64,000 nt of DNA, from assembly GCA_000467935.1 (NCBI GenBank), contig KI259821.1, positions 62,001 to 126,000 of the forward strand. Reading direction: 5' to 3'. This stretch comes from Peptostreptococcaceae bacterium oral taxon 113 str. W5053 (GTDB taxonomy: Bacteria; Bacillota; Clostridia; Tissierellales; Peptoniphilaceae). Of this stretch, positions 44,512 through 53,606 are shown piece after piece. Every line of letters begins with the position of its first letter. Position 1 is the stretch's first letter. A model generated the notes under the pieces. The model did not search any database. It was not told the origin of the DNA and saw nothing but the letters and a program-made list of their open reading frames with translations. A program made the position numbers and the translations under genes.

Positions 44512-45651
44512 TTATTTAGCTTCTTTAAATACGGGAACTCTGTATTGTAGATTCATTGGGGGTACTTTCTTCAAATCATTATAGATGGTCAACGATTGAG
44601 AATGCGCCCAGCGAGCATCGGTTGCATATTGATGCCATGTATCCGGACCTTCCAATCTCCATTTCATGGAATATAAAGTATTTTGTTTATACGTCGGATG
44701 ATTGATATATCCTTTGGAAACAAACGACGCTCCTCCCAAAATCGCATCATCTACACTAAACCATCCTTTTTCATAAGCATATGCCGCTCCATAAAAATTC
44801 GGATTGCTATCATAAGCCCCAATACCAAATATATTATAGGTTTTATGTCCGTTGGCAATCATTTTACCTGTTGCCAATTTTGAATTTCCATTACCGGTTT
44901 CAAGCAATGCGTGAGCGACTAAGTAAATCGGATGAATATTGGCATTTTGTGCCGCTTGTTTAAAAACAGAGCCTTTGCCTGTTAGTACGCCTTTATTGAT
45001 CAACATGGAATTCAAAGCATCAACGGAAACATCCTGATAATTTAATTTCATAAACATCAACCTGCGAATGGGATCATCAATAAAATTCTTCGGATCCATA
45101 TAATATTTTACATAAGCACGATCTTCTTCATTATTGTAATCTAAAGGCACCCAATCTCCAACTGCATCGCTATAACGAGTAACTCTTCCGTTTTTTAATT
45201 GTTCTTCCACATATTCATCAAGAGTTCGGTCATAATAGTCAAATTCAACATCCTTACCTAGAACACTATAATCAATTTTTGCACGATTTTGAATGTCGAT
45301 TGGAGTATTATCCTTGACTTCAATAATTTCTTCATCAAATTTTTCGTCTATAATTTGACTTTCCTCTCCATCACTTTTTTCTTTTCCAAAAGAATCTAAA
45401 ATCTTCAAAACATCTGTCCGCACGTAACCTTCTCTTCCATCAACAGAAACCCTTGTCCAATCTCCATCTTGAGAAAGAACATCAATCACCGCCCCCTCTT
45501 CTACACACATTAAAATTTTAGCAGTATCTTGCGGCTTTTCTCTTAAAAAAGTCTCTGCAATGACTGTTTCTTGTTGTGCCGCCCACACTTTCATGGGCAA
45601 TATACAAAACAGAACAAGAAGAAACAATATTCTTTTCCACGTTTTTATCAT
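44512..45651 (-). CDS. Secreted SH3-domain N-acetylglucosaminidase
   Basis: A 379-residue wall hydrolase. A signal peptide covers about residues 1-24 (cleavage after VWA). A bacterial SH3 domain at about 28-85 (TFLREKPQDTAKIL, GDWTRVSVDGREGYV) probably binds peptidoglycan. After an acidic linker, a glucosaminidase (LytD/FlgJ-like) domain spans about 200-365, with FKQAAQNANIHPIYLVAHALLETG containing the catalytic Glu, and YNIFGIGAYDSNP. It is expected to cut between GlcNAc and MurNAc during growth or separation. Monocistronic, with GGAGG and its own terminator. Confidence 0.9.
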   Translation of the reverse strand: MIKTWKRILFLLVLFCILPMKVWAAQQETVIAETFLREKPQDTAKILMCVEEGAVIDVLSQDGDWTRVSVDGREGYVRTDVLKILDSFGKEKSDGEESQIIDEKFDEEIIEVKDNTPIDIQNRAKIDYSVLGKDVEFDYYDRTLDEYVEEQLKNGRVTRYSDAVGDWVPLDYNNEEDRAYVKYYMDPKNFIDDPIRRLMFMKLNYQDVSVDALNSMLINKGVLTGKGSVFKQAAQNANIHPIYLVAHALLETGNGNSKLATGKMIANGHKTYNIFGIGAYDSNPNFYGAAYAYEKGWFSVDDAILGGASFVSKGYINHPTYKQNTLYSMKWRLEGPDTWHQYATDARWAHSQSLTIYNDLKKVPPMNLQYRVPVFKEAK

Positions 45652-45730
45652 ATAAAATCCTCCTTAAAAAGCTTGCTTCTCATGTTTCAAGGTCAGTTTA
45701 TCATAATCGTAACTAATTTACAACTTTTTG

Positions 45731-48568
45731 TTATTTTTTTGTAACCTTTGTCAGTTCTAACGCGCTTTTTAAAAATTGACCTGTATACGATTGTTCGATT
45801 TTTACAAGTTCTTCCGGAGTACCTTGAGCAATGATTTGCCCTCCCCCATCTCCACCTTCCGGTCCTAAGTCAATGATATAATCCGCTGTTTTGATAACAT
45901 CCAAATTATGTTCAATAACTACCATGGTATTGCCTTGCTCTACCAATTGATTGAGTACCGAAATCAACTTGGAAATATCTTCCGTATGAAGACCGGTTGT
46001 CGGCTCGTCCAAAATATAAAGAGTTTTTCCCGTTGAACGTTTACTCAGTTCAGTAGCCAGCTTCACTCTCTGTGCTTCACCTCCGGATAATTCCGTAGAA
46101 GATTGCCCTAATCGTATATAGCCCAATCCAACCTGTTTTAATGTTTCCAATTTCTTTCGAATCCCGGGTAATGCATCAAAGAATTGTACAGCTTCTTCTA
46201 CAGTCATTTCTAATACTTCACTAATGGTTTTCCCTTTGTATTTGATCTGCAAAGTCTCTCGATTATATCGTTGGCCTTTACAAACTTCACAGGGAACATA
46301 AACGTCCGGCAAAAAATGCATTTCAACTTTAATAATGCCGTCTCCCCTGCAAGTTTCACATCGACCCCCTTTAACATTAAAGCTGAATCTACCTTTCTTG
46401 TATCCTCTCATTTTTGATTCGGGAACTTGAGCAAACAAATCCCTAATCTGATCGAATACGCCTGTATATGTTGCCGGATTGGATCTTGGCGTTCTGCCGA
46501 TTGGCGACTGATCAATTTCAATCACTTTATCAATTTGTTCCAAACCGATGATTTTTTCATATCCTCCAACACGACATTTCGAATGGTGTAATCTACGTGC
46601 CAAAGCCGGATAAAGAACTCCATCGACCAAACTGCTTTTCCCCGAACCGGAAACTCCGGTCACACAATTAAATACACCCAGCGGAATTTTTACATTGACA
46701 TTTTTCAAATTATTCTCCGAAACTCCAATCAGTGCAATTTCACCTTTGGGTTTTCTTCTTTCTGCCGGCAAATCAATCTTTTTCTTCCCCGAAAGATATT
46801 GACCTGTAATAGACTCTTGTGAACTTATTAAGTCTTCAATGCTGCCTTGAGCGACCACTTCTCCCCCATGGACTCCCGCCCCCGGACCGATATCTACCAA
46901 ATAATCCGCTTCCCGCATTGTATCTTCGTCATGTTCGACGACAATCAAAGTATTTCCCATATCGGTCAAATGGCGAAGTGTTTTGATTAACATGGCATTG
47001 TCTCTTTGATGAAGACCGATACTGGGTTCATCCAAGACATAAACAACACCCACAAGACCGGAACCGATTTGCGTTGCCAAACGAATTCTTTGCGCTTCTC
47101 CTCCGGATAATGTCGCAGCCATTCTGGATAATGTCAAATAGTTTAATCCAACATTATCCAAAAAACGTAAACGTTCGATAATTTCTTTTAAAACCAGTCG
47201 TCCGATTAATTCTTGAACTTTGGTTAATTTTAGATTTTCAAACCAGTTTAATGCTTGTTTTATAGACATATCCGTAATTTGCGCAATATTTTGATCGCAT
47301 ATTTTGATTGATAAAACTTCCGACTTCAATCTTGTGCCGTGACAGCCGTTACAAATCCTCTCGGTCATATAATCTTCCAGCTTATCCCTCACATACTCTG
47401 AACTGCTGTTTTCATATCTGGAAGTTAAATTTTCGATAATTCCTTCAAACTTTCGTTCAAAATAACGATTATCACTAAAATAGCTATCTGCTTTAAATCG
47501 AATAGGTGTTTTCGTCCCGTATAATAGTTCATCAAAAAATTTTTTTGGAGCCTCTTTTAAAGGTTGACTTACAGAAAAACCGTTTTTTTCTGCCAATGCT
47601 TTAAATAATTCATAATAATATGTCCCCTGTTTCGCACTGGAATAAGGGTCAATTCCTCCCTCTTCAATAGATAAGTCCATATTCGGAAATAACAGATCCG
47701 AATCAATAGACTTATGAAATCCCAGTCCGTTGCAATCCGGGCACATGCCAAATGGGCTGTTGAATGAAAACATTCGAGGCGTAATCTCTTCCAATGCGAT
47801 ATGTTGATTTGGGCAAGTTAATTTTTGATTAAATAACAAAATTTCTTTTCCGATGATGTCAACTTTTGCTATCCCATCAGCCAAAACTAATGCACTCTCC
47901 AATGAACCTGCCAATCGAGAACCTAAATTTTTTCGAATAATCAAACGATCAACCACTACATCCAACGAATGTTTTTTATTCTTATCCAATTCAATTTTTT
48001 CACTAAGTTCAACCGTTTCTTCGTCGATGACCATACGAAGATAACCTTCTTTTCGAATGGAATCGATTAATTTTACATGACTTCCCTTTTTCCCCCGAAT
48101 AATTGGAGCAAGAATTCTAATTTTGGTTCCTTCCGGCAAAGACATGACTTGATCGACCATTTGGTCAATGCTCTGAGATTGAATTTTTTCCCCACAAATC
48201 GGACAATAAGCCTCTCCTATTTTTGAAAACAATAGTCTTAGATAGTCATAAATCTCCGTTACCGTCCCCACTGTAGAACGAGGATTCCGACTTGTCGTTT
48301 TTTGATCGATAGAAATGGATGGAGATAGTCCTGCAATATATTCCACATCCGGTTTATCCATTTGCCCTAAAAATTGTCTGGCATAACTGGATAAAGACTC
48401 CACATAACGCCTCTGCCCTTCTGCATAAATGGTATCAAATGCCAAAGAAGATTTCCCTGATCCGCTTAAGCCTGTAAAAACAATAAATTTATTTCGCGGC
48501 AAAGTCAAATCTATATCTTTTAAATTGTTTACTTTTGCCCCTTTAATGACAATTTGCTCCTCTGTCAA
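45731..48568 (-). CDS. uvrA: UvrABC excinuclease subunit A
   Basis: A 945-residue damage-recognition ATPase of nucleotide excision repair. Two ABC modules are visible: first Walker A FTGLSGSGKSSLAFDT, second GVSGSGKSSLVDGVL, with signatures LSGGEAQRIRLATQIG and LSGGEAQRVKLATELS. Zinc-finger cysteines occur in CPICGEKI, CPDCNGLG, CETCRGDG and CEVCKGQRY. Full length. Its ATG overlaps the uvrB stop by four bases, so expression is coupled to the SOS-type uvrB promoter. Confidence 0.98.
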   Translation of the reverse strand: MTEEQIVIKGAKVNNLKDIDLTLPRNKFIVFTGLSGSGKSSLAFDTIYAEGQRRYVESLSSYARQFLGQMDKPDVEYIAGLSPSISIDQKTTSRNPRSTVGTVTEIYDYLRLLFSKIGEAYCPICGEKIQSQSIDQMVDQVMSLPEGTKIRILAPIIRGKKGSHVKLIDSIRKEGYLRMVIDEETVELSEKIELDKNKKHSLDVVVDRLIIRKNLGSRLAGSLESALVLADGIAKVDIIGKEILLFNQKLTCPNQHIALEEITPRMFSFNSPFGMCPDCNGLGFHKSIDSDLLFPNMDLSIEEGGIDPYSSAKQGTYYYELFKALAEKNGFSVSQPLKEAPKKFFDELLYGTKTPIRFKADSYFSDNRYFERKFEGIIENLTSRYENSSSEYVRDKLEDYMTERICNGCHGTRLKSEVLSIKICDQNIAQITDMSIKQALNWFENLKLTKVQELIGRLVLKEIIERLRFLDNVGLNYLTLSRMAATLSGGEAQRIRLATQIGSGLVGVVYVLDEPSIGLHQRDNAMLIKTLRHLTDMGNTLIVVEHDEDTMREADYLVDIGPGAGVHGGEVVAQGSIEDLISSQESITGQYLSGKKKIDLPAERRKPKGEIALIGVSENNLKNVNVKIPLGVFNCVTGVSGSGKSSLVDGVLYPALARRLHHSKCRVGGYEKIIGLEQIDKVIEIDQSPIGRTPRSNPATYTGVFDQIRDLFAQVPESKMRGYKKGRFSFNVKGGRCETCRGDGIIKVEMHFLPDVYVPCEVCKGQRYNRETLQIKYKGKTISEVLEMTVEEAVQFFDALPGIRKKLETLKQVGLGYIRLGQSSTELSGGEAQRVKLATELSKRSTGKTLYILDEPTTGLHTEDISKLISVLNQLVEQGNTMVVIEHNLDVIKTADYIIDLGPEGGDGGGQIIAQGTPEELVKIEQSYTGQFLKSALELTKVTKK

Positions 48569-50535
48569 AATTCTTCCTCCAATCCATAATCTTTCCTGAT
48601 TTTTCGTATTTCATCTCGAAGTATTGCAGCTCGCTCAAAATCTAAACTTTCTGCCGCTATACGCATAACCGACTCCATATTTACCAAAATATCCTTGATT
48701 TCAAAGTAGCTTAACTCTTCCTTAGAAGATTTTTCAGCCACATGCGTCACTCGTACAATATTTCGTATTTCTTTCTCAATCGTTTTCGGAACGATATGAT
48801 GTTTTTTATTATATTCTTCCTGTATTTTTCTTCGACGGGAAGTCTCCTTCATGGTCAACTCCATCGACTTTGTCATCTCATCCGCATAAAATATAACTCT
48901 TCCGTTGGCATTTCGAGCCGCCCTGCCCACGGTTTGGATTAAGGAAGTTTCACTGCGCAAAAAACCCTCCTTGTCCGCATCCAAAATTGCAATCAAAGAT
49001 ACCTCCGGCAAGTCCAAACCTTCTCTTAAAAGGTTAATCCCAACCAATACATCATATTTTCCCATACGAAGATCTCGAATGATCTCCATCCGCTCAATGG
49101 TATCGATATCCGAATGAAGGTAAGTTACTTTGATGCCTTTATCTTCCAAATATTTGGTCAAATCTTCCGCCATTTTTTTCGTCAAAGTGGTAATCAGAAC
49201 TCTTTCCTTTTCCCTCACATTGTTTTGAATTTCGTCTAATAAATCGTCAATCTGGTATTTTGTAGGACGAATCTCAATTAGCGGATCTAACAATCCTGTC
49301 GGTCGAATTAATTGTTCTACCAACTGTTCTTCCTTCTCTTTTTCATAAGGTCCCGGAGTTGCGGAAATATATAAAATTTGATTCACTAAACTTTCAAATT
49401 CCGGAAAAAACAACGGTCGATTATCTAAAGCGCTAGGCAACCGAAAACCATATTCCACCAAAGTCTCTTTCCGTGCCTTATCTCCTGCGCTCATCCCTCG
49501 AATTTGAGGAATAGTTACATGGGACTCATCAATCATAAGCAAAAAATCTTTCGGGAAGTAATCAATTAATGTATACGGTCTGGAGCCCGGCTCACGTCCA
49601 CTTAAATGCCGACTGTAATTCTCAATTCCGGAGCAAAATCCCATTTCCGCCATCATTTCTAAATCATACTTTGTTCGCTGTTCTAAACGTTGTGCTTCCA
49701 CTAATTTGTTCTGATTGGATAATTCTTTCAGTTGATGTTGAAGCTCCAGTTTAATTGTGCCGATTGCACGTTCGATTTTCTTTTCCGTTGTGGCAAAATG
49801 GCTGGCAGGAAAAATTGCAGCATGATCCATGGTTCCGATAATCTTTCCCGTTAATGCATCCATCATGGAAATTCGATCAATTTCATCACCAAAAAATTCT
49901 ACACGAATACTGTTTTCCGATTCTGAAGCCGGAAAAATCTCCAATACATCTCCTCTTACACGAAATGTACCTCGAATGAAATTGATATCATTACGCACAT
50001 ATTGAATATCTACCAATTGTCTAATGATATCATCCCGATCACGCATCATTCCCGGTCGCAGGGAAACCATTAATTCCTGATAGTCCACCGGATCACCTAA
50101 GCCGTAAATGCAAGATACGGAAGCCACAATAATCACATCTCTTCTCTCAAACAAAGCAGCAGTCGCCGAGTGTCTAAGCTTGTCGATTTCATCATTAATT
50201 GAACTGTCTTTTTCAATATAGGTATCCGATTGGGGTACATAAGCTTCCGGTTGATAATAGTCATAGTAAGATACAAAATACTCCACTGCATTTTCCGGAA
50301 AAAACTCTTTAAATTCACTAACCAACTGATAAGCTAAAGTTTTATTGTGGGCAATAACTAAAGTTGGACGATTAATCTGAGCAATAATATTCGCCATCGT
50401 AAAAGTCTTTCCTGAACCGGTTACTCCCTGCAAAGTTTGATGCTTATATCCTTTTTTAATACCGTTCACCAAGTCGGCAATTGCTTGGGGCTGATCCCCG
50501 GTAGGTTTAAAATTTGAATGTAATTTAAAATCCAT
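48565..50535 (-). CDS. uvrB: UvrABC excinuclease subunit B
   Basis: A 656-residue helicase-like subunit that verifies DNA damage and recruits UvrC. Walker A LQGVTGSGKTFTMANII, the beta-hairpin region YYDYYQPEAYVPQSD, DEAD-like MIDESHVTIPQIRG and helicase motif VGRAARNANGRVI are present. The C-terminal UVR motif (SLDFERAAILRDEIRKI) interacts with UvrC. It begins behind TAGGAG from a promoter that carries a LexA-type operator. First gene of uvrBA. Confidence 0.98.
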   Translation of the reverse strand: MDFKLHSNFKPTGDQPQAIADLVNGIKKGYKHQTLQGVTGSGKTFTMANIIAQINRPTLVIAHNKTLAYQLVSEFKEFFPENAVEYFVSYYDYYQPEAYVPQSDTYIEKDSSINDEIDKLRHSATAALFERRDVIIVASVSCIYGLGDPVDYQELMVSLRPGMMRDRDDIIRQLVDIQYVRNDINFIRGTFRVRGDVLEIFPASESENSIRVEFFGDEIDRISMMDALTGKIIGTMDHAAIFPASHFATTEKKIERAIGTIKLELQHQLKELSNQNKLVEAQRLEQRTKYDLEMMAEMGFCSGIENYSRHLSGREPGSRPYTLIDYFPKDFLLMIDESHVTIPQIRGMSAGDKARKETLVEYGFRLPSALDNRPLFFPEFESLVNQILYISATPGPYEKEKEEQLVEQLIRPTGLLDPLIEIRPTKYQIDDLLDEIQNNVREKERVLITTLTKKMAEDLTKYLEDKGIKVTYLHSDIDTIERMEIIRDLRMGKYDVLVGINLLREGLDLPEVSLIAILDADKEGFLRSETSLIQTVGRAARNANGRVIFYADEMTKSMELTMKETSRRRKIQEEYNKKHHIVPKTIEKEIRNIVRVTHVAEKSSKEELSYFEIKDILVNMESVMRIAAESLDFERAAILRDEIRKIRKDYGLEEEF

Positions 50536-50549
50536 AAAAAACTCCTATC

Positions 50550-50563
50550 TGAACTTTTGTTCG
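50550..50563. promoter_or_regulatory. LexA (SOS) operator of uvrBA
   Basis: CGAACAAAAGTTCA on the minus strand contains GAAC-N4-GTTC, the core of the Bacillus-type LexA/DinR box. It lies immediately downstream of the -10 element, overlapping the expected transcription start, a typical repression position. Confidence 0.85.
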
Positions 50564-50568
50564 ATTTT

Positions 50569-50597
50569 ATTATAATACGATTTAAAATCATGGTCAA
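50569..50597 (-). promoter_or_regulatory. Sigma-A promoter of uvrBA
   Basis: TTGACC (50592-50597), 17-base spacer, TATAAT (50569-50574) on the minus strand, upstream of the LexA box. Confidence 0.88.
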
Positions 50598-50636
50598 AGC
50601 CTTGACCTTAAATCTTTGTTTTTTTTCAATTTGTGA

Positions 50637-50642
50637 TATAAT
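50637..50642 (+). promoter_or_regulatory. Extended -10 element for the unknown membrane protein gene
   Basis: TGATATAAT with TATAAT at 50637-50642 lies 27 bases before the ATG. The -35 region is weak (CTTTGT). Confidence 0.5.
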
Positions 50643-50669
50643 AAAATCATCTAAAAAAAGGGGTGTCCC

Positions 50670-51206
50670 ATGAGTAAATTAATTAAAGCTTGGAGCTTTT
50701 ATTCCGAATTATTAAAAACGTACAATTCTTCATTGATATTGCTACCTATCATGACCTTAATCGGTTTTGTCTTAGTTTACTTGGTTTACCGTGTCACCGG
50801 TCGAAGAAAATTTTATAAATATCTTCCCGGTTTGATTTTTTCCTCTGTTGGATTATTTTTCTTATTGACAGGGCTGTCTACTATAGTTACCCCAAAAGGT
50901 CTCGATTCCATCTGGAATTTTTGTGTTTACTTTGTGGCAGGTTTTAATTCATTACTTTTTGCTTGGATGCTTGGAATTTTCAACAAAAAAAAGAAAATTA
51001 AATTAATTGAACCGGAAGATATGTCTGAAATGGAAGAAATTAAAGACGATGTTATAAAAGATGATGCTATAGAAGAAGAAATTAAGGAAGATATTGCTTC
51101 TCCGGAGGAACTCTATCAAAAAACTTCTTCTAAACTCTCAGAAACGGATGAACTGAATCAAACCAAAACCATTCCGAAAATTGACGAAAAAATTTTTCAT
51201 GAATAA
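50670..51206 (+). CDS. Unknown membrane protein with acidic C-terminal tail
   Basis: I do not recognise a named family. The 178-residue protein has about three hydrophobic helices (about residues 20-40, 50-68 and 82-102) separated by basic loops (TGRRKFYK, NKKKKIK). A long, strongly acidic, probably disordered cytoplasmic tail from about residue 108 to 178 is rich in Asp, Glu and Ile/Lys. A GGGG ribosome site, its own extended -10 promoter and a terminator show a real monocistronic gene. It stands on the strand opposite to uvrBA and may be a small membrane scaffold or signalling protein; that is conjecture. Confidence 0.8.
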   Translation: MSKLIKAWSFYSELLKTYNSSLILLPIMTLIGFVLVYLVYRVTGRRKFYKYLPGLIFSSVGLFFLLTGLSTIVTPKGLDSIWNFCVYFVAGFNSLLFAWMLGIFNKKKKIKLIEPEDMSEMEEIKDDVIKDDAIEEEIKEDIASPEELYQKTSSKLSETDELNQTKTIPKIDEKIFHE

Positions 51207-51233
51207 AAAAAGAGGTCGACCCCTCTTTTTTTT
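51206..51233 (+). terminator. Terminator after the unknown membrane protein gene
   Basis: AGAGG and CCTCT arms (extended by A/T pairs) with a short loop, followed by eight T on the plus strand. Confidence 0.85.
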
Positions 51234-51276
51234 ATTACAAAATTTTCTGATTATTACATCTCTCATATTTTATAAG

Positions 51277-51310
51277 AAAAGCTGCAGAATAATATTACTC
51301 TGCAGCTTTT
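51277..51310 (-). terminator. Terminator after tRNA-Lys
   Basis: Perfect arms GCTGCAGA and TCTGCAGC flank a ten-base loop, with TTTTCTT downstream on the minus strand, ending immediately next to the tRNA 3' end. Confidence 0.8.
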
Positions 51311-51386
51311 TGGTGCATCTTCAGGGACTCGAACCCTGGACCCACTGATTAAGAGTCAGTTGCTCTACCAACTGAGCTAAAGATGC
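51311..51386 (-). tRNA. tRNA-Lys(CTT)
   Basis: A 76-base cloverleaf with encoded CCA: acceptor GCATCTT pairs with AAGATGC, D loop AGCTCAGTTGGTAGAGC, anticodon stem ACTGA/TCAGT with loop CTCTTAA (anticodon CTT, reads AAG), T arm CAGGGTTCGAGTCCCTG. Confidence 0.98.
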
Positions 51387-51406
51387 ATGAACTATTAACA
51401 CTACAC

Positions 51407-51435
51407 ATTATACACACCTATTTTACTATTGTCAA
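51407..51435 (-). promoter_or_regulatory. Consensus promoter of tRNA-Lys
   Basis: Perfect TTGACA (51430-51435), 17-base spacer and perfect TATAAT (51407-51412) on the minus strand. Confidence 0.92.
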
Positions 51436-51506
51436 AGCTTTTTTATGAAAAAACAAATGAATTTTCTTCTCTGTTAAAGTTCCAATATCTCTTAACCTTC
51501 TTTGCT

Positions 51507-51535
51507 TGACTAATCTAAAAAAAGCAAGTAGAATG
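51507..51535 (+). promoter_or_regulatory. Promoter of brnQ
   Basis: TTGACT (51507-51512), 17-base spacer and TAGAAT (51530-51535) on the plus strand, 36 bases before the ATG. The leader is too short for a T-box. Confidence 0.75.
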
Positions 51536-51571
51536 AATGCAATTATTAATTATAAACAAAGGAGATTATTT

Positions 51572-52864
51572 ATGAACCGATTATCTAGAAAGAATTTTAT
51601 CTATACCGGTCTGCTTCTCTTTTCCATGTTTTTTGGAGCAGGGAACCTAATTTTTCCTCCCTTTAGTGGAAATCAAGCGGGAACATCTGTTTTCGGTGCT
51701 ATGTTAGGCATTAGCATCACCGCCGTCCTCTTCCCCGTACTCGGAGTGGCTGCTGTTGCCAAAACCGACGGTCTTGATAATTTGGCGGGGCGAGTACATA
51801 AAATCTTTGCATTATCTTTTAGCGTTTTGATTTATCTTTCCATTGGACCGATGATTGCAATTCCAAGAGCTGCCACCGTTCCTTTTGAAATGGCCTTTCT
51901 TCCGTATCTTCCTCAAGATTTCAGTCCAAAATTAGCTTTACTTATTTTCAGCTTTATCTTTTTTGCATTGACATATTGGTTGTCTGCAACGCCAAATAAA
52001 CTCGTCGATCGTATGGGAAAAATCTTAAGTCCTTTATTAATTTTATTTATTCTCGTCATATTTGTCGTTATTGCCGTCGGTCCGAAAAACATCGCTCCTC
52101 CTACCGGAAATTATTCCAATTCAGCTTTTTTGCAAGGTTTTATTGACGGTTATCAAACCATGGATGTGGCAGCAGCTTTGGTTTTCGGTTTAGTCGTCAC
52201 CGTTATTATGAAAAGTTATCAGCTCACTGACCGTAATGTCATTGTAAAATCAACCATTCTTATAGGAATTCTTGCAGGCATTATTCTTGGAATTATTTAC
52301 TTTATGATTGGTTATGTTGGTGCAGCCGGCTCCGGTTTCTCTCAATCCAGTGAAAACGGTGCTCAAATTTTAAGTCGAATGGTTATCGGAAGCTTTGGAA
52401 ATTTTGGAATTGTCATTGTAGGTATTACATTTTTATTGGCATGTTTAACTACTTGTGTTGGATTGGTTACTTCTTGCTCTGAATATTTTTCTTCTCTAAT
52501 TCCAAAAATCAGCTACAAAGCTTTTGCCCTTATTATTACAATATTCAGTTTTGCTATTGCTAATCAAGGTCTATCCAAGATATTGAGTTTTTCTGTACCC
52601 ATCTTAATTTTCTTATATCCAATCTGTTTTGTATTAATCGGCTTAGCTTTTTTAGACCCCTTATTTAAAGGAAATCGCCGAGTATATCAGATCACAGTTG
52701 GAGCAACTGCCGTTTTAAGTTTCTTAGATGCCTTCCAGACAAATTTGGAAATTGACATCATGAAAAAACTTCCTCTCGGCGACTTCGGTTTAAGTTGGGT
52801 GTTACCCGTTGCCTTTGTTTTTATTTTAGGATGTGTTGTTGTCTTGCTGAAAAATAAAGCGTGA
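51572..52864 (+). CDS. brnQ: Branched-chain amino acid:cation symporter BrnQ
   Basis: A 430-residue LIVCS-family transporter importing leucine, isoleucine and valine with Na+ or H+. About 12 membrane helices are visible; the N-terminal signature SMFFGAGNLIFPPFSGNQAG (residues 16-35), GPMIAIPRAATVPFE and the mid-protein FGLVVTVIMKSY are characteristic. The start at 51572 follows AAAGGAG; an in-frame earlier ATG lies across the promoter and is rejected. Monocistronic, ending in a bidirectional terminator shared with hpf. Confidence 0.95.
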   Translation: MNRLSRKNFIYTGLLLFSMFFGAGNLIFPPFSGNQAGTSVFGAMLGISITAVLFPVLGVAAVAKTDGLDNLAGRVHKIFALSFSVLIYLSIGPMIAIPRAATVPFEMAFLPYLPQDFSPKLALLIFSFIFFALTYWLSATPNKLVDRMGKILSPLLILFILVIFVVIAVGPKNIAPPTGNYSNSAFLQGFIDGYQTMDVAAALVFGLVVTVIMKSYQLTDRNVIVKSTILIGILAGIILGIIYFMIGYVGAAGSGFSQSSENGAQILSRMVIGSFGNFGIVIVGITFLLACLTTCVGLVTSCSEYFSSLIPKISYKAFALIITIFSFAIANQGLSKILSFSVPILIFLYPICFVLIGLAFLDPLFKGNRRVYQITVGATAVLSFLDAFQTNLEIDIMKKLPLGDFGLSWVLPVAFVFILGCVVVLLKNKA

Positions 52865-52892
52865 AAAAAAGAGGGAAAAATCCCTCTTTTTA
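52864..52892. terminator. Bidirectional terminator between brnQ and hpf
   Basis: AAAAAGAGGGA and TCCCTCTTTTT arms around a short A loop serve both converging genes, with T runs on each strand. Confidence 0.88.
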
Positions 52893-53426
52893 TATTTCAG
52901 GTTCAAGCAAGCCATAATTTCCATCTTTTCTTTTATAAACAATCCCAAATTGGGTCATGTCCGGTTCCAAAAATACAAAGAAATTATGCCCCAATAGTTC
53001 CATCTGCAATACCGCTTCTTCCGGATCCATAGGACGTAATGCAAACCGTTTTACTTTTACAATTTTTGAAGTTTCTTCTACTTGGCTTTCCATACTCGGA
53101 ATGTTCTCAAAACGAATGCTTTTTCCTTTTTCCGCATAGCGTTTTTGCATTTTGCCTTTATGTTTCCGAATTTGTGCTTCTAAGCCGTCCACAGCCCTAT
53201 CAATAGAACTATACATATCATCTGTAGATTGTTCTGTACGAATATAAGCCCCCTCCGGAAGTTGAATCGTTACTTCCACCACTCTGGCATTTTTTTCCAA
53301 GCTGAATAATACATTTCCTGCGACTTCTGCATCAAAATACTTGTCTAAACGACCCAGTTTTTTTTCTGCAACATCCTTTAAAGACTCTGTTACCTGAATA
53401 TTTTTTCCGTTATAATTTAATCTCAT
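52890..53426 (-). CDS. hpf: Ribosome hibernation promoting factor, long form
   Basis: A 178-residue long HPF that dimerises ribosomes into inactive 100S particles. The N-terminal YfiA-like domain (1-105) contains LRLDKYF-like KLGRLDKYFDAEV and TDDMYSSIDRAVDGLEAQIRKHK. A linker leads to the C-terminal dimerisation domain (about 120-178) with VKRFALRPMDPEEAVLQMELLGHNFFVFL. The gene has an AAGGAGG site and a promoter region containing a sigma-B-like motif; hpf is stress-induced in many Bacillota. Confidence 0.95.
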   Translation of the reverse strand: MRLNYNGKNIQVTESLKDVAEKKLGRLDKYFDAEVAGNVLFSLEKNARVVEVTIQLPEGAYIRTEQSTDDMYSSIDRAVDGLEAQIRKHKGKMQKRYAEKGKSIRFENIPSMESQVEETSKIVKVKRFALRPMDPEEAVLQMELLGHNFFVFLEPDMTQFGIVYKRKDGNYGLLEPEI

Positions 53427-53458
53427 AACCTTACCTCCTTTTTAGAGACGTTATATCT

Positions 53459-53483
53459 ATACCCAATCAACAGAAAATAAAGC
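53459..53483 (-). promoter_or_regulatory. Possible sigma-B-like promoter for hpf
   Basis: GCTTTA (53478-53483) and GGGTAT (53459-53464) with a 13-base spacer resemble the general-stress GTTTAA/GGGTAT pattern on the minus strand. No strong TTGACA/TATAAT pair is seen in the same leader. Four of six -35 positions match, so this is tentative. Confidence 0.35.
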
Positions 53484-53557
53484 ATTGTATAATTTTTATT
53501 ATTTTACTCTTCGAAAAATAATAATTTTTTATTTATTTTTCACAATTTTAAATAAAT

Positions 53558-53586
53558 TTGCCATGAACAACAAGAATACTTATAAT
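53558..53586 (+). promoter_or_regulatory. Promoter of pepF
   Basis: TTGCCA (53558-53563), 17-base spacer and TATAAT (53581-53586) on the plus strand, 20 bases before the pepF ATG. Confidence 0.85.
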
Positions 53587-53606
53587 AAGTAAAGGAGGTA
53601 AATATC

